Shown one piece after another: positions 36,701-45,819 of a DNA stretch of 64,000 nt (positions are counted from its first letter, which is position 1; each line of letters begins with the position of its first letter). The stretch comes from Micrococcaceae bacterium Sec5.1. GTDB taxonomy: Bacteria; Actinomycetota; Actinomycetes; Actinomycetales; Micrococcaceae. Location of the stretch: the NCBI GenBank assembly GCA_039636795.1, contig CP143430.1, positions 2,046,001 through 2,110,000 on the forward strand, read 5' to 3'. The position numbers were made by a program, and so were the translations under genes. Below the pieces are notes generated by a model. The model made no database searches. It saw only the letters and a program-made list of their open reading frames with translations, and was not told the origin of the DNA.

Positions 36701-38396
36701 CCAGGGTGCCAAGCCCGGCGAGGGTGGCCAGTTGATGGCCCAGAAGGTCTACCCGTGGGTAGCCCGGACGCGCCACTCTACGCCCGGCGTCGGACTCATT
36801 TCCCCGCCCCCGCACCACGACATCTACTCGATCGAAGACCTCGCGCAGCTCATCTACGATGCCAAGCGCGCCAACCCTTCGGCCCGTGTACACGTGAAGC
36901 TGGTTTCGGAAGTCGGGATCGGCACTGTGGCCTCCGGCGTGACCAAGGCGAAGGCCGACGTCGTGCTTGTTTCAGGTCACGACGGCGGTACCGGCGCCTC
37001 GCCGCTGAACTCGCTGAAGCATGCAGGTGTGCCGTGGGAACTTGGCCTGGCCGAGACCCAGCAAACGCTCATGCTCAACGGTCTCCGCGACCGCGTGGTG
37101 GTTCAGGTGGACGGCCAGCTCAAGACAGGCCGTGACGTGGTCATTGCCGCCCTGCTGGGTGGTGAAGAGTTCGGTTTCGCAACGGCTCCGCTGGTTGTCT
37201 CAGGTTGCATCATGATGCGGGTTTGCCACTTGGACACCTGTCCCGTTGGTGTTGCTACCCAGAACCCTGAACTGCGTTCGAGGTTCAACGGCAAGCCTGA
37301 GTTCGTGGTCAACTTCTTCGAGTTCCTCGCAGAAGAAGTCCGCGAAATCCTCGCAGAGCTCGGTTTCCGCAGCCTCGAAGAGGCGATCGGCCACGCCGAG
37401 GTGCTGGACACCCGCGAAGCGATCGACCACTGGAAGGCCGAAGGCCTGGACCTGGATCCGATCCTGCACGGTCTTGAGTTTGACGACGACGTGCCGCTGC
37501 GCAACATGACCACGCAGAACCACGAGCTGGACAAGCACTTCGACCAGCGGCTCATCACCATGGCCGCCGAAGCGCTCAGCGACCGGATGCCCGTCAAGAT
37601 CACCCTGGACGTCATCAACACGGACCGTTCCGTGGGCACGATGCTCGGCCACGTGGTGACTAAGACGTTCGGTACCGATGTGCTGGCGACGGACACGATC
37701 GACATCACGCTCAACGGCACGGCCGGCCAGTCGCTTGGCGCCTTCCTGCCTGCGGGCATCACCCTGCGTATGTACGGTGACTCCAACGACTACGTTGGCA
37801 AGGGCCTCTCCGGTGGACGCATCATCGTCCGCCCGGACCGCACCAACGTGTTCCAGGCCGAGCGCAACGTCATTGCCGGCAACGTCATCGGTTACGGCGC
37901 AACGAGCGGTGAGATGTTCCTGCGTGGCCAGGTTGGTGAACGCTTCCTGGTGCGTAACTCGGGTGCGACCGCCGTCGTCGAAGGTATTGGCGATCACGGA
38001 TGCGAGTACATGACCGGTGGCCAGACGCTGATCATTGGCCGTACCGGACGCAACTTCGGTGCCGGCATGTCCGGTGGTACTGCTTACGTGCTTGACCTGC
38101 AGCATGAGCGGGTCAACAAGGATGCACTGGACTCCGGTGAACTTCAGCTCCTTGAGCTGGACGCCGAGGACCGCGACATCGTCCACGGCCTGCTCACCAA
38201 GCACGCCGAGGAAACCGAATCCGTCCTGGCCGGCCGTCTGCTCGAGAACTTCGACGACACCGCCGCCCGCATCACCAAAGTACTGCCACGCGACTACGCC
38301 GCAGTCCTGCAAACCCGCCTCGACGCCATCGAAGAGGGCCTTGACCCCGACGGCGAAGAAGTATGGTCTCGAATCCTGGAGGTAACCGGTGGCTGA
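33783..38396 (+). CDS. gltB: Glutamate synthase (NADPH), large subunit
   Basis: Makes two glutamates from glutamine and 2-oxoglutarate. From the ATG at 33783 (GAGGAAGGA upstream) it has 1537 residues. A 43-residue propeptide precedes the nucleophile Cys44 of the class II amidotransferase domain ([11 protein letters not shown]). A central domain follows, then the FMN/2-oxoglutarate synthase domain ([30 protein letters not shown]), the [3Fe-4S] cysteines in [15 protein letters not shown], and a GXGXG right-handed helix domain near the end. A start at Met19 is possible. It overlaps gltD by 8 bp. Confidence 0.97.
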   Translation: MTHLHNPGWSENIEPQGAMSPFKRFAALPEARGLYNPDKEKDACGLAIIATLRGEPGYDIVEAALTALRNLEHRGAVGADEGTGDGAGLLMQVPDEFFRAVTEFELPAPGQYVVGTAFLPAESREAATAKAGIEALATDEGLTVLGWREVPVVADLVGAMARACMPYFSQPFFASATGEQLERNELDSRAWRIRKRAQNKYGVYFPSLSSRTIVYKGMLTTAQLEPFYPDLSDQRFKTKLAIVHSRFSTNTFPSWPLAQPFRTIAHNGEINTVKGNRNWMRARQSQLASPLLGDTPEELYPICTPGASDSASFDEVAELLWLSGRPITHSIMMMIPEAWENHATMDPARRAFYEYHSLLMEPWDGPAAVSFTDGNLVGATLDRNGLRPGRYWITEDGLIIFASEVGVIEVEPSNVVKKGRVAPGKMFLVDTEAGRIIDDAEVKAEVAAANPWAEWLKDNLIDINELPEREHVRHTAASVNIRQRTFGYTTEELKILLGPMARTGAEPLGAMGSDTPVAVLSKRPRLLFDYFVQSFAQVTNPPLDAIREELVTSLKCAIGPNGNLLDGKQVRQPQISLPFPVINNDQLAKISNIENADGDRIAMKVRGLYRPEGGEAALRARLTEICEQVSGAINRGVQYVVLSDRDSNAQWAPIPSLLLVSAVHHHLLRSANRTKTALVVEAGDVRETHHVAVLIGYGASAVNPYLAMESVEQLISNGDVEGVTPEDGVYNLIKGLGKGVLKIMSKMGISTVASYTGAQTFEALGLSQELVDEFFSGTHSQLGGVGLDVIAAEVSARHQMAYPEGGIEHPHQPLLGGGEYQWRRDGEPHLFNPETVFRLQHATRERRYDIFKAYTKGVDDQSENLMTLRGLLKFKSDVRPAVPLEEVESVSSIVKRFSTGAMSYGSISKEAHETLAIAMNRLGAKSNTGEGGEDVDRLLDPERRSAIKQIASGRFGVTSLYLTNADDIQIKMAQGAKPGEGGQLMAQKVYPWVARTRHSTPGVGLISPPPHHDIYSIEDLAQLIYDAKRANPSARVHVKLVSEVGIGTVASGVTKAKADVVLVSGHDGGTGASPLNSLKHAGVPWELGLAETQQTLMLNGLRDRVVVQVDGQLKTGRDVVIAALLGGEEFGFATAPLVVSGCIMMRVCHLDTCPVGVATQNPELRSRFNGKPEFVVNFFEFLAEEVREILAELGFRSLEEAIGHAEVLDTREAIDHWKAEGLDLDPILHGLEFDDDVPLRNMTTQNHELDKHFDQRLITMAAEALSDRMPVKITLDVINTDRSVGTMLGHVVTKTFGTDVLATDTIDITLNGTAGQSLGAFLPAGITLRMYGDSNDYVGKGLSGGRIIVRPDRTNVFQAERNVIAGNVIGYGATSGEMFLRGQVGERFLVRNSGATAVVEGIGDHGCEYMTGGQTLIIGRTGRNFGAGMSGGTAYVLDLQHERVNKDALDSGELQLLELDAEDRDIVHGLLTKHAEETESVLAGRLLENFDDTAARITKVLPRDYAAVLQTRLDAIEEGLDPDGEEVWSRILEVTGG

Positions 38397-39846
38397 TCCA
38401 CGCGGATTTCTGAAAGTCCGGCAGCGCGAGACGCAGCCACGCCGTCCCGTTCCGGTCCGCATCATGGACTGGAAAGAAGTTTACGAAGCCCAGGAAAAGG
38501 GTGTCCTGAAGAGCCAGGCCGGCCGCTGCATGGACTGTGGCGTTCCGTTCTGCCATCAGGGATGCCCGCTGGGCAACCTGATTCCCGAGTGGAACGACCT
38601 CGTGTGGCGGGACAAGGGTGAGGAAGCGATTGAACGCCTCCACGCCACGAACAACTTCCCGGAGTTCACCGGCCGTCTGTGCCCGGCACCCTGCGAAGCG
38701 TCCTGCGTGCTGGGTATCAACCAGCCTGCCGTGACCATCAAGCAGGTTGAGGTTTCCATCATTGATGAAGCCTTCGACAACGACTGGGTCCATCCCCTTC
38801 CGCCGACGCGCCTCACAGGCAAGACGGTTGCCGTGGTGGGGTCCGGTCCTGCAGGCCTCGCAGTTGCACAGCAGCTGACCCGCGTCGGTCACACGGTTGC
38901 CGTGTACGAACGTGACGACAAGATCGGCGGCCTGCTCCGCTACGGCATCCCCGACTTCAAAATGGAGAAGGAACAGGTTGACCGCCGCCTGGAGCAGATG
39001 AAGGCCGAAGGCACCCGCTTCCGCACCGGCGTCGCAGTCGGTACGGACGTGACTTGGGAACAGCTGCGCCGCCGTTACGACGCCGTCGTGATTGCTACCG
39101 GGGCTACAGTTCCCCGCGATCTGCCCATTCCGGGTCGTGACCTTGAGGGTGTCCACTTCGCCATGGACTACCTGGTTCCCTCCAACCGCGTAGTGGCGGG
39201 GGAGAGCCCGGAAAATCACATCGACGCCCGTGGCAAGCATGTGGTCATCCTTGGTGGCGGCGATACCGGCGCGGACTGCATCGGTACAGCACACCGTCAC
39301 CAGGCGGCTTCCGTTACGACGCTCGCGATCGGCAAGCAGCCGCCTCTTGAGCGTGCAGGGCACCAGCCGTGGCCGACGTTCCCCACACTCTTTGAGGTCG
39401 CCAGCGCCCACGAAGAAGGCGGCGAGCGTACGTACCTGGCATCCACGGTGGAGTTTGTTGGCGAGAACGGAAAGCTCACCGGGGTCAAGGTTGCCGAAAC
39501 GGAGTTCGTGGATGGCAAGCGCCTGCCGAAGGCCGGAACCGAACGGATCATTCCGGCTGACCTCGTCTTCCTGAGCCTCGGCTTCACCGGTGCTGAACCG
39601 TCCGGGATCACCGAGCAGGTCAGTGCAGAATTCGACGGTCGGGGCAACGTAGCCCGCGACGGCTACTACATGACGAACACCGAGGGCGTGTTTGTTGCCG
39701 GTGACGCCGGACGTGGCCAGTCCCTGATTGTGTGGGCCATTGCCGAAGGCCGTGCATGCGCGGCGGCAGTGGACAAGTTCCTCATGGGAAGCACAATCCT
39801 TCCGGCACCGGTCGCCCCCACCGACCGGGCAATCGCGGTCTTATAG
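38389..39846 (+). CDS. gltD: Glutamate synthase (NADPH), small subunit
   Basis: Passes electrons from NADPH to GltB. The 485-residue protein starts at GTG. It has N-terminal [4Fe-4S] cysteines ([16 protein letters not shown] and CPAPCEASC), the FAD-binding [14 protein letters not shown], the NADPH-binding [15 protein letters not shown], and a terminal [17 protein letters not shown] block. Overlap with gltB ensures matched synthesis. Confidence 0.97.
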   Translation: MADPRGFLKVRQRETQPRRPVPVRIMDWKEVYEAQEKGVLKSQAGRCMDCGVPFCHQGCPLGNLIPEWNDLVWRDKGEEAIERLHATNNFPEFTGRLCPAPCEASCVLGINQPAVTIKQVEVSIIDEAFDNDWVHPLPPTRLTGKTVAVVGSGPAGLAVAQQLTRVGHTVAVYERDDKIGGLLRYGIPDFKMEKEQVDRRLEQMKAEGTRFRTGVAVGTDVTWEQLRRRYDAVVIATGATVPRDLPIPGRDLEGVHFAMDYLVPSNRVVAGESPENHIDARGKHVVILGGGDTGADCIGTAHRHQAASVTTLAIGKQPPLERAGHQPWPTFPTLFEVASAHEEGGERTYLASTVEFVGENGKLTGVKVAETEFVDGKRLPKAGTERIIPADLVFLSLGFTGAEPSGITEQVSAEFDGRGNVARDGYYMTNTEGVFVAGDAGRGQSLIVWAIAEGRACAAAVDKFLMGSTILPAPVAPTDRAIAVL

Positions 39847-39901
39847 CGCCGGCAGGAATGATCTTTAACTCAATCAGCAGCACACTACTTAGGGTAGGTA
39901 T

Positions 39902-41392
39902 ATGAGACGCGCGAAAATTGTGGCAACTTTCGGCCCGGCAATCTCCAGCTACGACAACACTCTCGCAGTGCTGGAAGCCGGCGTTGACGTTGCCCGCATG
40001 AACATGAGCCACGGCGACTACTCCGTGCACGACATCACCTACGAGAATGTCCGCAAGGCTGCGGCGCAACTGCACAAGCCCGTGGCGATCATGGCTGACC
40101 TCCAGGGTCCCAAGATCCGCCTTGGCCGCTTTGTTGACGGCCCGCACGAGCTTGCTGTTGGCGACATCTTCACTATCACCACCGAAGACGTCCCCGGTAC
40201 CAAGGACATCTGCTCCACCACGCTTAAGAGCCTCACCGAAGACGTCAACGTGGGCGATGCCCTGTTGATCGACGACGGCAAGGTTGCCCTTCGCGCCATC
40301 GAAGTTGACGACGTCAAGGTTGTCGCCACCGTTACCGTCGGTGGCAAGGTGTCCAACAACAAGGGCATCAACCTGCCCGGTGTTGCCGTGAACGTCCCCG
40401 CACTGAGCGAAAAGGACGAGGACGACCTCCGTTGGGCCCTCAAGCGTGGCGTGGACTTGGTTGCCTTGTCCTTCGTCCGCGACGCCTCTGACATCAAGCG
40501 CGTCCACGAAATCATGGACGAAGAGGGCCGCCGCGTTCCGGTGATCGCCAAGATCGAAAAGCCCCAGGCTGTGGACCAGCTCCACGAAATCATCGATGCG
40601 TTCGACGCCATCATGGTTGCCCGTGGCGACCTCGGTGTTGAGCTTCCGCTCGAAGAGGTGCCGATCGTCCAGAAGCGCGCCATTGAACTTGCACGCCGCT
40701 GGGCCAAGCCGGTCATCGTGGCAACTCAGGTCCTGGAATCCATGATCGACAACCCGCGTCCGACGCGTGCCGAGGCTTCCGACTGCGCAAACGCAGTTCT
40801 CGACGGCGCCGACGCAGTCATGCTGTCCGGCGAAACTTCGGTGGGTCAGTACCCCATCGAAACCGTCAAGGTCATGGCCCGGATCATCGAGTCCACCGAA
40901 GAACACGGCCTCGAGCGCGTCCCCCCGCTGGGTACCAAGCCCAAGACCCGTGGTGGCGCCATCACCCGTGCCGCCGTCGAAATCGCCGACCAGCTGGACG
41001 CAAAGTACATCTGTACTTTCACCCAGTCCGGTGACTCGGCACGCCGTTTGTCGCGTCTGCGTCCGGTCAAGCCGGTCTTCGCGTTCACGCCTGTTGAGCA
41101 CGTGTGGAACCAGCTCGCCCTCACCTGGGGCATCCAGCCGGTGCTGGTTCCCTCCGTGGGCCACACCGACGAAATGACCGCACAGGTGGACCGTAGCCTC
41201 CTGGACATGAAGATCGTCGATGAAGGCGACCTCGTTGTCATCGCTGCCGGTTCCCCTCCCGGACAGGCCGGTTCCACGAACTCGCTGAAGGTCCACAAGG
41301 TGGGCGACCTCGCCGACACGTCCAAGGTTGATGCTTCGCGCAAGGAACCTGTGGGTCCGTGGCCGGAAAAGAAGAGCAAGACCAGGGCATAA
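39902..41392 (+). CDS. pyk: Pyruvate kinase
   Basis: Final glycolytic step from phosphoenolpyruvate to pyruvate and ATP. The 496-residue protein starts MRRAKIVATFGPA, with ARMNMSHGDY, DLQGPKIRLG, the active-site VIAKIEKPQAVDQLHEI, MVARGDLGVELP and SGETSVGQYPIE. The C-terminal allosteric domain is complete. AGGGTAGG precedes the ATG. It is a single gene followed by a terminator. Confidence 0.97.
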   Translation: MRRAKIVATFGPAISSYDNTLAVLEAGVDVARMNMSHGDYSVHDITYENVRKAAAQLHKPVAIMADLQGPKIRLGRFVDGPHELAVGDIFTITTEDVPGTKDICSTTLKSLTEDVNVGDALLIDDGKVALRAIEVDDVKVVATVTVGGKVSNNKGINLPGVAVNVPALSEKDEDDLRWALKRGVDLVALSFVRDASDIKRVHEIMDEEGRRVPVIAKIEKPQAVDQLHEIIDAFDAIMVARGDLGVELPLEEVPIVQKRAIELARRWAKPVIVATQVLESMIDNPRPTRAEASDCANAVLDGADAVMLSGETSVGQYPIETVKVMARIIESTEEHGLERVPPLGTKPKTRGGAITRAAVEIADQLDAKYICTFTQSGDSARRLSRLRPVKPVFAFTPVEHVWNQLALTWGIQPVLVPSVGHTDEMTAQVDRSLLDMKIVDEGDLVVIAAGSPPGQAGSTNSLKVHKVGDLADTSKVDASRKEPVGPWPEKKSKTRA

Positions 41393-41410
41393 GTTCCTGG
41401 GTTTGGTTTG

Positions 41411-41455
41411 AACAAAGTGGGTTCCGCCGTTTGGCGGGACCCATTTTGTTTTTGT
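41411..41455 (+). terminator. Rho-independent terminator of pyk
   Basis: AACAAAGTGGGTTCCGCC (41411-41428) pairs with GGCGGGACCCATTTTGTT (41433-41450) with two non-Watson-Crick positions and a 4-base loop, and a T-rich tail follows. Confidence 0.9.
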
Positions 41456-41491
41456 GTTGTCTTTTGGTGTGGCTTCGTGCCGTGAGAGGGC

Positions 41492-41538
41492 ACGACGGCG
41501 GCCGGTCACCTTTCGCTGAGGTGACCGGCCGCCGTCGT
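41492..41538. terminator. Perfect 20-bp hairpin between converging genes
   Basis: ACGACGGCGGCCGGTCACCT (41492-41511) and its exact complement (41519-41538) surround a 7-base loop. It lies 13 bp past the stop of the minus-strand ANTAR gene and probably ends that transcript. Neither side has a clear T-run. Confidence 0.75.
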
Positions 41539-41551
41539 TAATTGCTTGGTG

Positions 41552-42157
41552 CTAGTTGACCTGGTTGATGATCGTTTCAGCAACCTCACGCATGCTGAGG
41601 CGACGGTCCATGGAGGTCTTCTGGATCCAACGGAAGGCCTCCGGCTCGGTGAGGCCCATCTTGGTGGTCAGGAGGCTCTTGGCGCGCTCTACGAGCTTGC
41701 GGGTAGCGAACTGCTCCTGGAGATCGGAAACCTCGTTTTCGAGGGCCTTGATCTCCTCGTGGCGGGACAGGGCGATCTCGATGGCCGGGATGAGGTCAGC
41801 GGGCGTAAACGGCTTCACAACGTAAGCCATGGCGCCGGCGTCGCGGGCACGCTCCACAAGTTCCTTCTGACTGAAAGCAGTCAACAGGACTACGGGGGCG
41901 ATGCGGGCCTTGACGATCTTCTCAGCAGCCGAGATGCCATCCATGACAGGCATCTTCACATCCATGAGGACGAGGTCCGGCTTCAGTTCTTCGGCCAGCT
42001 GCACGGCCTTCTCGCCGTTGTCTGCCTCGCCGACGACGTCGTACCCTTCGCCCTTCAGGATCTCAATAATGTCCAAGCGGATGAGGGTCTCATCCTCGGC
42101 AACGACGACGCGTCGGGCCAGTTGGGCTGCGGGTGTGGACTCCGTCTGTTCGGTCAC
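41552..42157 (-). CDS. pdtaR: ANTAR-domain response regulator (PdtaR-like)
   Basis: The 201-residue protein has an N-terminal receiver domain (VVVAEDETLIRLDI, phosphoacceptor Asp in DLVLMDVKMP, VVLLTAFSQ, YVVKPF), a coiled linker and a C-terminal ANTAR RNA-binding domain (LVERAKSLLTTKMGLTEPEAFRWIQKTSMDRRLSMREVAETII). In mycobacteria the PdtaS kinase phosphorylates this protein, which then acts on nascent RNA by antitermination. Position next to pyk is common in actinobacteria. AGGAGAT precedes the start. No kinase gene is adjacent. Confidence 0.93.
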   Translation of the reverse strand: MTEQTESTPAAQLARRVVVAEDETLIRLDIIEILKGEGYDVVGEADNGEKAVQLAEELKPDLVLMDVKMPVMDGISAAEKIVKARIAPVVLLTAFSQKELVERARDAGAMAYVVKPFTPADLIPAIEIALSRHEEIKALENEVSDLQEQFATRKLVERAKSLLTTKMGLTEPEAFRWIQKTSMDRRLSMREVAETIINQVN

Positions 42158-42355
42158 GGGATCTCCTTGAAAAGGTTCGGCGGGTTCTAGTCCATCTTAG
42201 TGTGGACCGCTGCGGCACATGATTTTGTTGCACTCGCGCGCCCAGTTCTGAAAAACAGCCTATCTGCATGTAGAGTAGTTTCGCGTGCTGGGAAAGGATC
42301 GCGTTGCTCACAGGAATGAGAGCAGTCAGCGAGAATTAACTTCCCGGTAATCCGC

Positions 42356-42437
42356 GCCCGAGTGGCGGAATTGGCAGACGCGCCGCACTCAAAATGCGGT
42401 ATCGAAAGGTGTGTGGGTTCGAGTCCCACCTCGGGCA
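42356..42437 (+). tRNA. tRNA-Leu (anticodon CAA)
   Basis: Acceptor arms GCCCGAG (42356-42362) and CTCGGGC (42430-42436) pair perfectly, with discriminator A at 42437 and CC following. The anticodon stem CCGCA/TGCGG encloses CTCAAAA, placing anticodon CAA at 42390-42392. A variable arm and T arm GTGGG-TTCGAGT-CCCAC are present. It reads UUG. Its 3' end is the integration site of the downstream element. Confidence 0.97.
42413..42437 (+). other. Probable attachment site at the tRNA-Leu 3' end
   Basis: The T arm and acceptor 3' strand are the usual core for tRNA-targeting tyrosine integrases. The integrase gene begins 87 bp downstream in the same orientation, as expected when the left end lies at the tRNA. 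The matching copy should lie right of 64000; none was seen inside the window, so exact ends are unproven. Confidence 0.6.
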
Positions 42438-42451
42438 CCGTATTGTCGCAG

Positions 42452-42505
42452 GTCAGGGGCCTATATGGCCCCTGACTGTGTACAAAACCCCTAAAAGTGT
42501 GTACA
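42452..42505 (+). promoter_or_regulatory. Hairpin and paired TGTACA sites between tRNA-Leu and integrase
   Basis: GTCAGGGGCC (42452-42461) and GGCCCCTGAC (42467-42476) form a perfect 10-bp hairpin with loop TATAT, perhaps the tRNA terminator. Right after it TGTACA occurs at 42479 and 42500, exactly 21 bp apart, each preceded by TG or G. These could be integrase arm sites or an operator for the integrase gene. Confidence 0.5.
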
Positions 42506-42524
42506 GCGGCGTAGCGTTTTATCT

Positions 42525-43655
42525 ATGGCCAGCATCTCAACACGACCCAAAAAGGACGGTTCCCAGTCCTTCATGGTCCGCTGGCGTGACCCCAAGACTG
42601 GCAAAGCCCAGGGCCTCACCGTGGCCACTGAATCCGAAGCAGAAACGCTCAAGCGACTGCTCGACGCCAATGGGCAGAACTTCGAAATCGCCCAGCACGC
42701 GATCCTCACTAACCAGAAGCGTGTGCCGACCGTCGGTGAGGTTATTCAGGAACACATCGACCTGCTGATCCGGCCGTCGAGCGGAACGGTGAAGACGTAT
42801 CAGACCATGCTCGATCTACATGTGAAGAAGGTCATCGGCCACGTTCCTGTCGACAAGCTTGATTACCGTTTGATTGCCTACTGGGTGAAGTCAATGATGG
42901 CCAAGGGGCGGTCGCCCAAGACGATCAAGAATGTGCACGGCTTGATCTCTGCGTCGATGAACACGGCGGAGATGCTGGGGTACATCACGCGCAATCCGTG
43001 CCGGGGCGTGCAGTTGCCAAGCGTTGAGAAGGCCGAGGACGAAATGATGTTCCTCACCCATGCCGAGTTCGGGTTGATCATGGACGGCATGGGGGAGCGG
43101 TACAAGGACTTCACCAACTTCTTGGTCATGACGGGAACCCGCTTTGGTGAGGCCACGGCACTGACTGTTGCGGACATCGATTTGTTGGCCAAGCCGGCCA
43201 CCGCTCGGATCAACAAGGCCTGGAAGCGCGATGGGCAGAACCAGTTCTACATCGGGCCAACGAAGACGGGTGCTGGCAAGCGGACCATCGGGCTGAATCC
43301 TGCCCTAGTGGAGCTGCTGATTCCCTTGGTGGCGGGACGGCTTGGCGGCGATCTGCTGTTTACGACGCCCAAGGGGGAACGGATTGTTCACAAGCTGTTC
43401 TGGCATCACTATTGGGTTCCGGCTGTGAAGGCCGCCCAGGCTCGTGGGCTGCGGAAGAATCCACGCATTCACGATCTACGGCACACACATGCCTCGTGGC
43501 TAATTCAGGACGGTGTACCTATCTTCACGATTTCTCGTCGACTTGGGCATGCATCGACTCGGACCACAGAGGGCGTTTATGGGCACCTGATGCCGGAAGC
43601 GCTGCAGGCTGGGGCGGATGCGACAGAGCGTTCGGTGTCGGCGTTTATGCGCTAG
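42525..43655 (+). CDS. int: Tyrosine site-specific integrase
   Basis: The 376-residue phage-type integrase has an N-terminal arm-binding region (about 1-65), a SAM-like core-binding domain (about 70-150) and the catalytic domain. Catalytic residues visible are Arg206 (GTRFGEA), His316 and Arg319 (IHDLRHTHASW), His342 (RRLGHAST) and Tyr352 (GVYGHLMP). It inserts and, with a directionality factor, excises the element at tRNA-Leu. It starts 87 bp after the tRNA. No clear ribosome site precedes the ATG. It converges with the excisionase-like gene. Confidence 0.95.
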   Translation: MASISTRPKKDGSQSFMVRWRDPKTGKAQGLTVATESEAETLKRLLDANGQNFEIAQHAILTNQKRVPTVGEVIQEHIDLLIRPSSGTVKTYQTMLDLHVKKVIGHVPVDKLDYRLIAYWVKSMMAKGRSPKTIKNVHGLISASMNTAEMLGYITRNPCRGVQLPSVEKAEDEMMFLTHAEFGLIMDGMGERYKDFTNFLVMTGTRFGEATALTVADIDLLAKPATARINKAWKRDGQNQFYIGPTKTGAGKRTIGLNPALVELLIPLVAGRLGGDLLFTTPKGERIVHKLFWHHYWVPAVKAAQARGLRKNPRIHDLRHTHASWLIQDGVPIFTISRRLGHASTRTTEGVYGHLMPEALQAGADATERSVSAFMR

Positions 43656-43674
43656 GGCTTTCAAGTTAGTGTTC

Positions 43675-43938
43675 TCAGGAGACGAGGCGATTGCGGGCCC
43701 TCGTGCCTATGAGTCGGGTACTGGTTGGGCCGCCACCTGGGGCCGACGCCGGGTGCGAGCCGGGGAGGATTTCACTTAGCCTGGCTATTTCGGCAATGTG
43801 CTCCGACGTGAAGACGATCTTGCCCTTGCCCCAACACGCGTGCGGGAACCGACCCGCAGCTGCGCCGTCGCGCAGCCATCCTTCGCTGCACCGCATGAGG
43901 GCTGCGGCTTCCGCAGGTTCGAAGAATTCCAAATCCAT
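43675..43938 (-). CDS. Excisionase-like helix-turn-helix protein
   Basis: The 87-residue protein begins MDLEFFEPAEAAALMRCSEGWLRDGAAAGRFPHACWGKGKIVFTSEHI, the MerR/HTH_17 winged-helix layout of Xis and related DNA-binding proteins, with a wing containing the Lys/Gly turn. AGGGAG lies about 9 bases upstream of the ATG at 43938; the longer frame is not needed. It converges on the integrase gene with 19 bp between stops. Size and position fit a recombination directionality factor; a simple repressor is also possible. Confidence 0.7.
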   Translation of the reverse strand: MDLEFFEPAEAAALMRCSEGWLRDGAAAGRFPHACWGKGKIVFTSEHIAEIARLSEILPGSHPASAPGGGPTSTRLIGTRARNRLVS

Positions 43939-44583
43939 GTTTGTCCGCTCCCTACAGGGTTCCAACTTGGCATTTCATGCGAGATTTCGCCCAGGAGGAC
44001 ATGACCTTGCTGGCATTTCATTACGTGGAAGGGCAAACCGGTCTGCCACCATACAAGCGGGCCCATGCGCTGCAACCGCCCGTTCTCCTGCGGCGCCCAT
44101 TCGGCCGGCATCATGCTTTCCACAGCAGAGGCTGGGTTGGATTCGCCTGGCGTCTCCCGTGGGGTGGACGAGCCTTTCAATGCTTTAACTCGCAGAGCAG
44201 GGTTCAAAGCAACCGGCTCAAGCGGGTCGCAAAAGCCAAGCCAGTTTTGCGCAGACGTTCTCTTCGTTTCGGCGCAAATGCGCGAAGAGGGGGTCTTCTG
44301 CGCCACGAATGGTGATGATTCCGGCCAAACTTGCTTCCTATCTTGCTTGTCTGATTACGGACACAACATGACGCCTTGGCGGTAGTCAGCCACGGCCAGC
44401 GGTATGACCTAGCTGCCGTCGACTATCCAGGCAACCAGCGTGACTTTGCTCATGAAAGAAAGCCCCAGATGATGCGAAAGGGCCGAAGCCAGCTCGGGAT
44501 GGTGCACTTGCCTATGTCGGATTCAATGCCAAAGCTGTTGGCCTGATATCACCGGATGACCAGGGACATTTGGCTACCTCTCA
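43939..44583. other. Non-coding stretch with short repeats
   Basis: About 640 bp with no convincing gene. TGGCATTTCAT occurs at 43968-43978 and 44011-44021, 43 bp apart, just upstream of the excisionase-like gene, and could be binding sites for it. An AGGAGG-AC-ATG at 43993-44003 opens a 104-codon frame on the plus strand, but its Arg/His/Trp-rich product is not protein-like. The part from 44320 to 44580 shows nothing else. Confidence 0.5.
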
Positions 44584-45093
44584 TTAAGCAGGATCAATGT
44601 CCTTGCTCTCCGCCAAGCCAAGGTCACGCTGAGCGGCGGCGAGGAGCGCGTCCCTTTTCTCATGAAAAGACTTACTGAGTTCGTAGAGAACCGGATCCTT
44701 CGGCCTAGGGGGATGCGGCTGTGAAAGAATGCGCCGTGCTTTATTAATCTCCATACCTAGAGATTTTTGGGCTGCCCGGACCTCTGTGGAGGCGAGCAGT
44801 AACAGGCGGTGGTTCTTGACGACTCCTGATGCCGCTAGAACCTCCTTGACCGTGCTGCCGTGTTCATTGTTGTACCGGCTGTAGCGGTGTATGAAAGTCT
44901 GAACATCTTCAAGGAACTCGGTGTAGGCCTCTTCCTTCTTGGTCCTAACCCAACTTTCGTGAGCATCCTTCCGATCTCTCGTCCATTTGGATTCGGCATC
45001 GCTTCTATCTGCCTTAAGACGGAGATAACCCACAATTCCGTTGATGACGGCGGCCCCCACAGCTCCACCAAGGAGCGGGAATAAGAAGTCCAT
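44584..45093 (-). CDS. Hypothetical membrane-anchored helical protein
   Basis: The 169-residue protein has one N-terminal membrane helix (FLFPLLGGAVGAAVINGIVGYL), then a charged, largely helical cytoplasmic part (DRSDAESKWTRDRKDAHESWVRTKKEEAYTEFLEDVQTFI) ending near LAAAQRDLGLAESKDIDPA. It lies 4 bp after the previous minus-strand gene, which has the same architecture (N-terminal helix, then RxxxExxxE-type coiled region), so the two may be distant paralogues or partners. The family is not recognised and the function is unknown. Confidence 0.7.
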   Translation of the reverse strand: MDFLFPLLGGAVGAAVINGIVGYLRLKADRSDAESKWTRDRKDAHESWVRTKKEEAYTEFLEDVQTFIHRYSRYNNEHGSTVKEVLAASGVVKNHRLLLLASTEVRAAQKSLGMEINKARRILSQPHPPRPKDPVLYELSKSFHEKRDALLAAAQRDLGLAESKDIDPA

Positions 45094-45097
45094 AGTT

Positions 45098-45715
45098 CTA
45101 ACCTAGATCCTTCTGGTTCTCAGTTTCGTCCAGTCGAGTATAGAAATTAGGCGTCATCTCTTCTGGCTCTACCAGCATAGGGAACGCCTGAAAGGCCTTC
45201 TTGTTTTCGCGGTGCTTCTTACTGTTTGTGTTGGGGTCACCAAGGTCAATCTTCATTGCTGTCAGAAGCATGGTTCTCACCTGCCGACACTCTATGGACC
45301 AGTCTTCCAGCGATTTCTTAAGGTCTGAGCCGTCCATTTCGTGATCGATTGCGTTCAGTCTATGAATCTCGATCATGGTGACCTGCCACGCTTGTTTTGC
45401 CACGATCCCAGAGTCCATGATTAGGAAGTGCTCGCCGAGCCGATACATGGTGCGTTTGAAGTCCCACAACTCCTTCGTCGTTGGGTAGAGCTTGTTGCGG
45501 ATGGCCCTATAGGCAACGACATCTAAATTTCTACCCGCTTCGAGGGTCTCAGTCACGAGTTCGAGTACCTTCTCTCGCTTCCAAATGAAGCGATCTTCTA
45601 TGCGCTGTTTGCTGCTGTTCCTGGCCGTAACAAAGGCCGTAATCCCTGACCCAAGAACACCCGCCAGCAGCGTGCAGACTCCAACACCTATGAGCCTGAT
45701 TGTCTCCATATCCAT
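45098..45715 (-). CDS. Hypothetical membrane-anchored helical protein, upstream partner
   Basis: About 205 residues from the ATG at 45715. One membrane helix (IRLIGVGVCTLLAGVLGSGITAFVTA) is followed by a helical domain (KREKVLELVTETLEAGRNLDV, LYPTTKELWDFKRTMYRLGEHFLIM) and a hydrophilic C-terminus. A start two codons later is also possible. It forms a two-gene operon with the gene at 44584 and is divergent from the 352-residue membrane gene at 45820. No family is recognised. The shared layout suggests a membrane-tethered complex. Confidence 0.7.
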   Translation of the reverse strand: MDMETIRLIGVGVCTLLAGVLGSGITAFVTARNSSKQRIEDRFIWKREKVLELVTETLEAGRNLDVVAYRAIRNKLYPTTKELWDFKRTMYRLGEHFLIMDSGIVAKQAWQVTMIEIHRLNAIDHEMDGSDLKKSLEDWSIECRQVRTMLLTAMKIDLGDPNTNSKKHRENKKAFQAFPMLVEPEEMTPNFYTRLDETENQKDLG

Positions 45716-45819
45716 ACGCCAAACGTACACAATCCATCTTGGCCGTAGGATTACGCATGTGAATGTTCGGGGGCATATGAAGTGCTGTTGCGAACTCGCA
45801 AAGACAGAAGGAGTTGAAG
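45716..45819. promoter_or_regulatory. Divergent control region with small dyad
   Basis: This roughly 100-bp gap must hold promoters for both directions. The dyad TTGCGA-AC-TCGCAA at 45788-45801 lies just before the ribosome site (AGAAGGAG) of the plus-strand gene and could be a repressor site. Confidence 0.35.

Noticed and set aside
37200..38465. 421-codon minus-strand frame inside gltB
   Set aside because: Antisense shadow; the plus strand encodes an unmistakable glutamate synthase.
39782..41509. 575-codon minus-strand frame opposite pyk
   Set aside because: Pyruvate kinase motifs occupy the plus strand and the antisense product has no domain.
44001..44315. Plus-strand frame with AGGAGG two bases before an ATG
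   Set aside because: Spacing is too short for efficient initiation and the product is Arg/His/Trp-rich without a fold signal.
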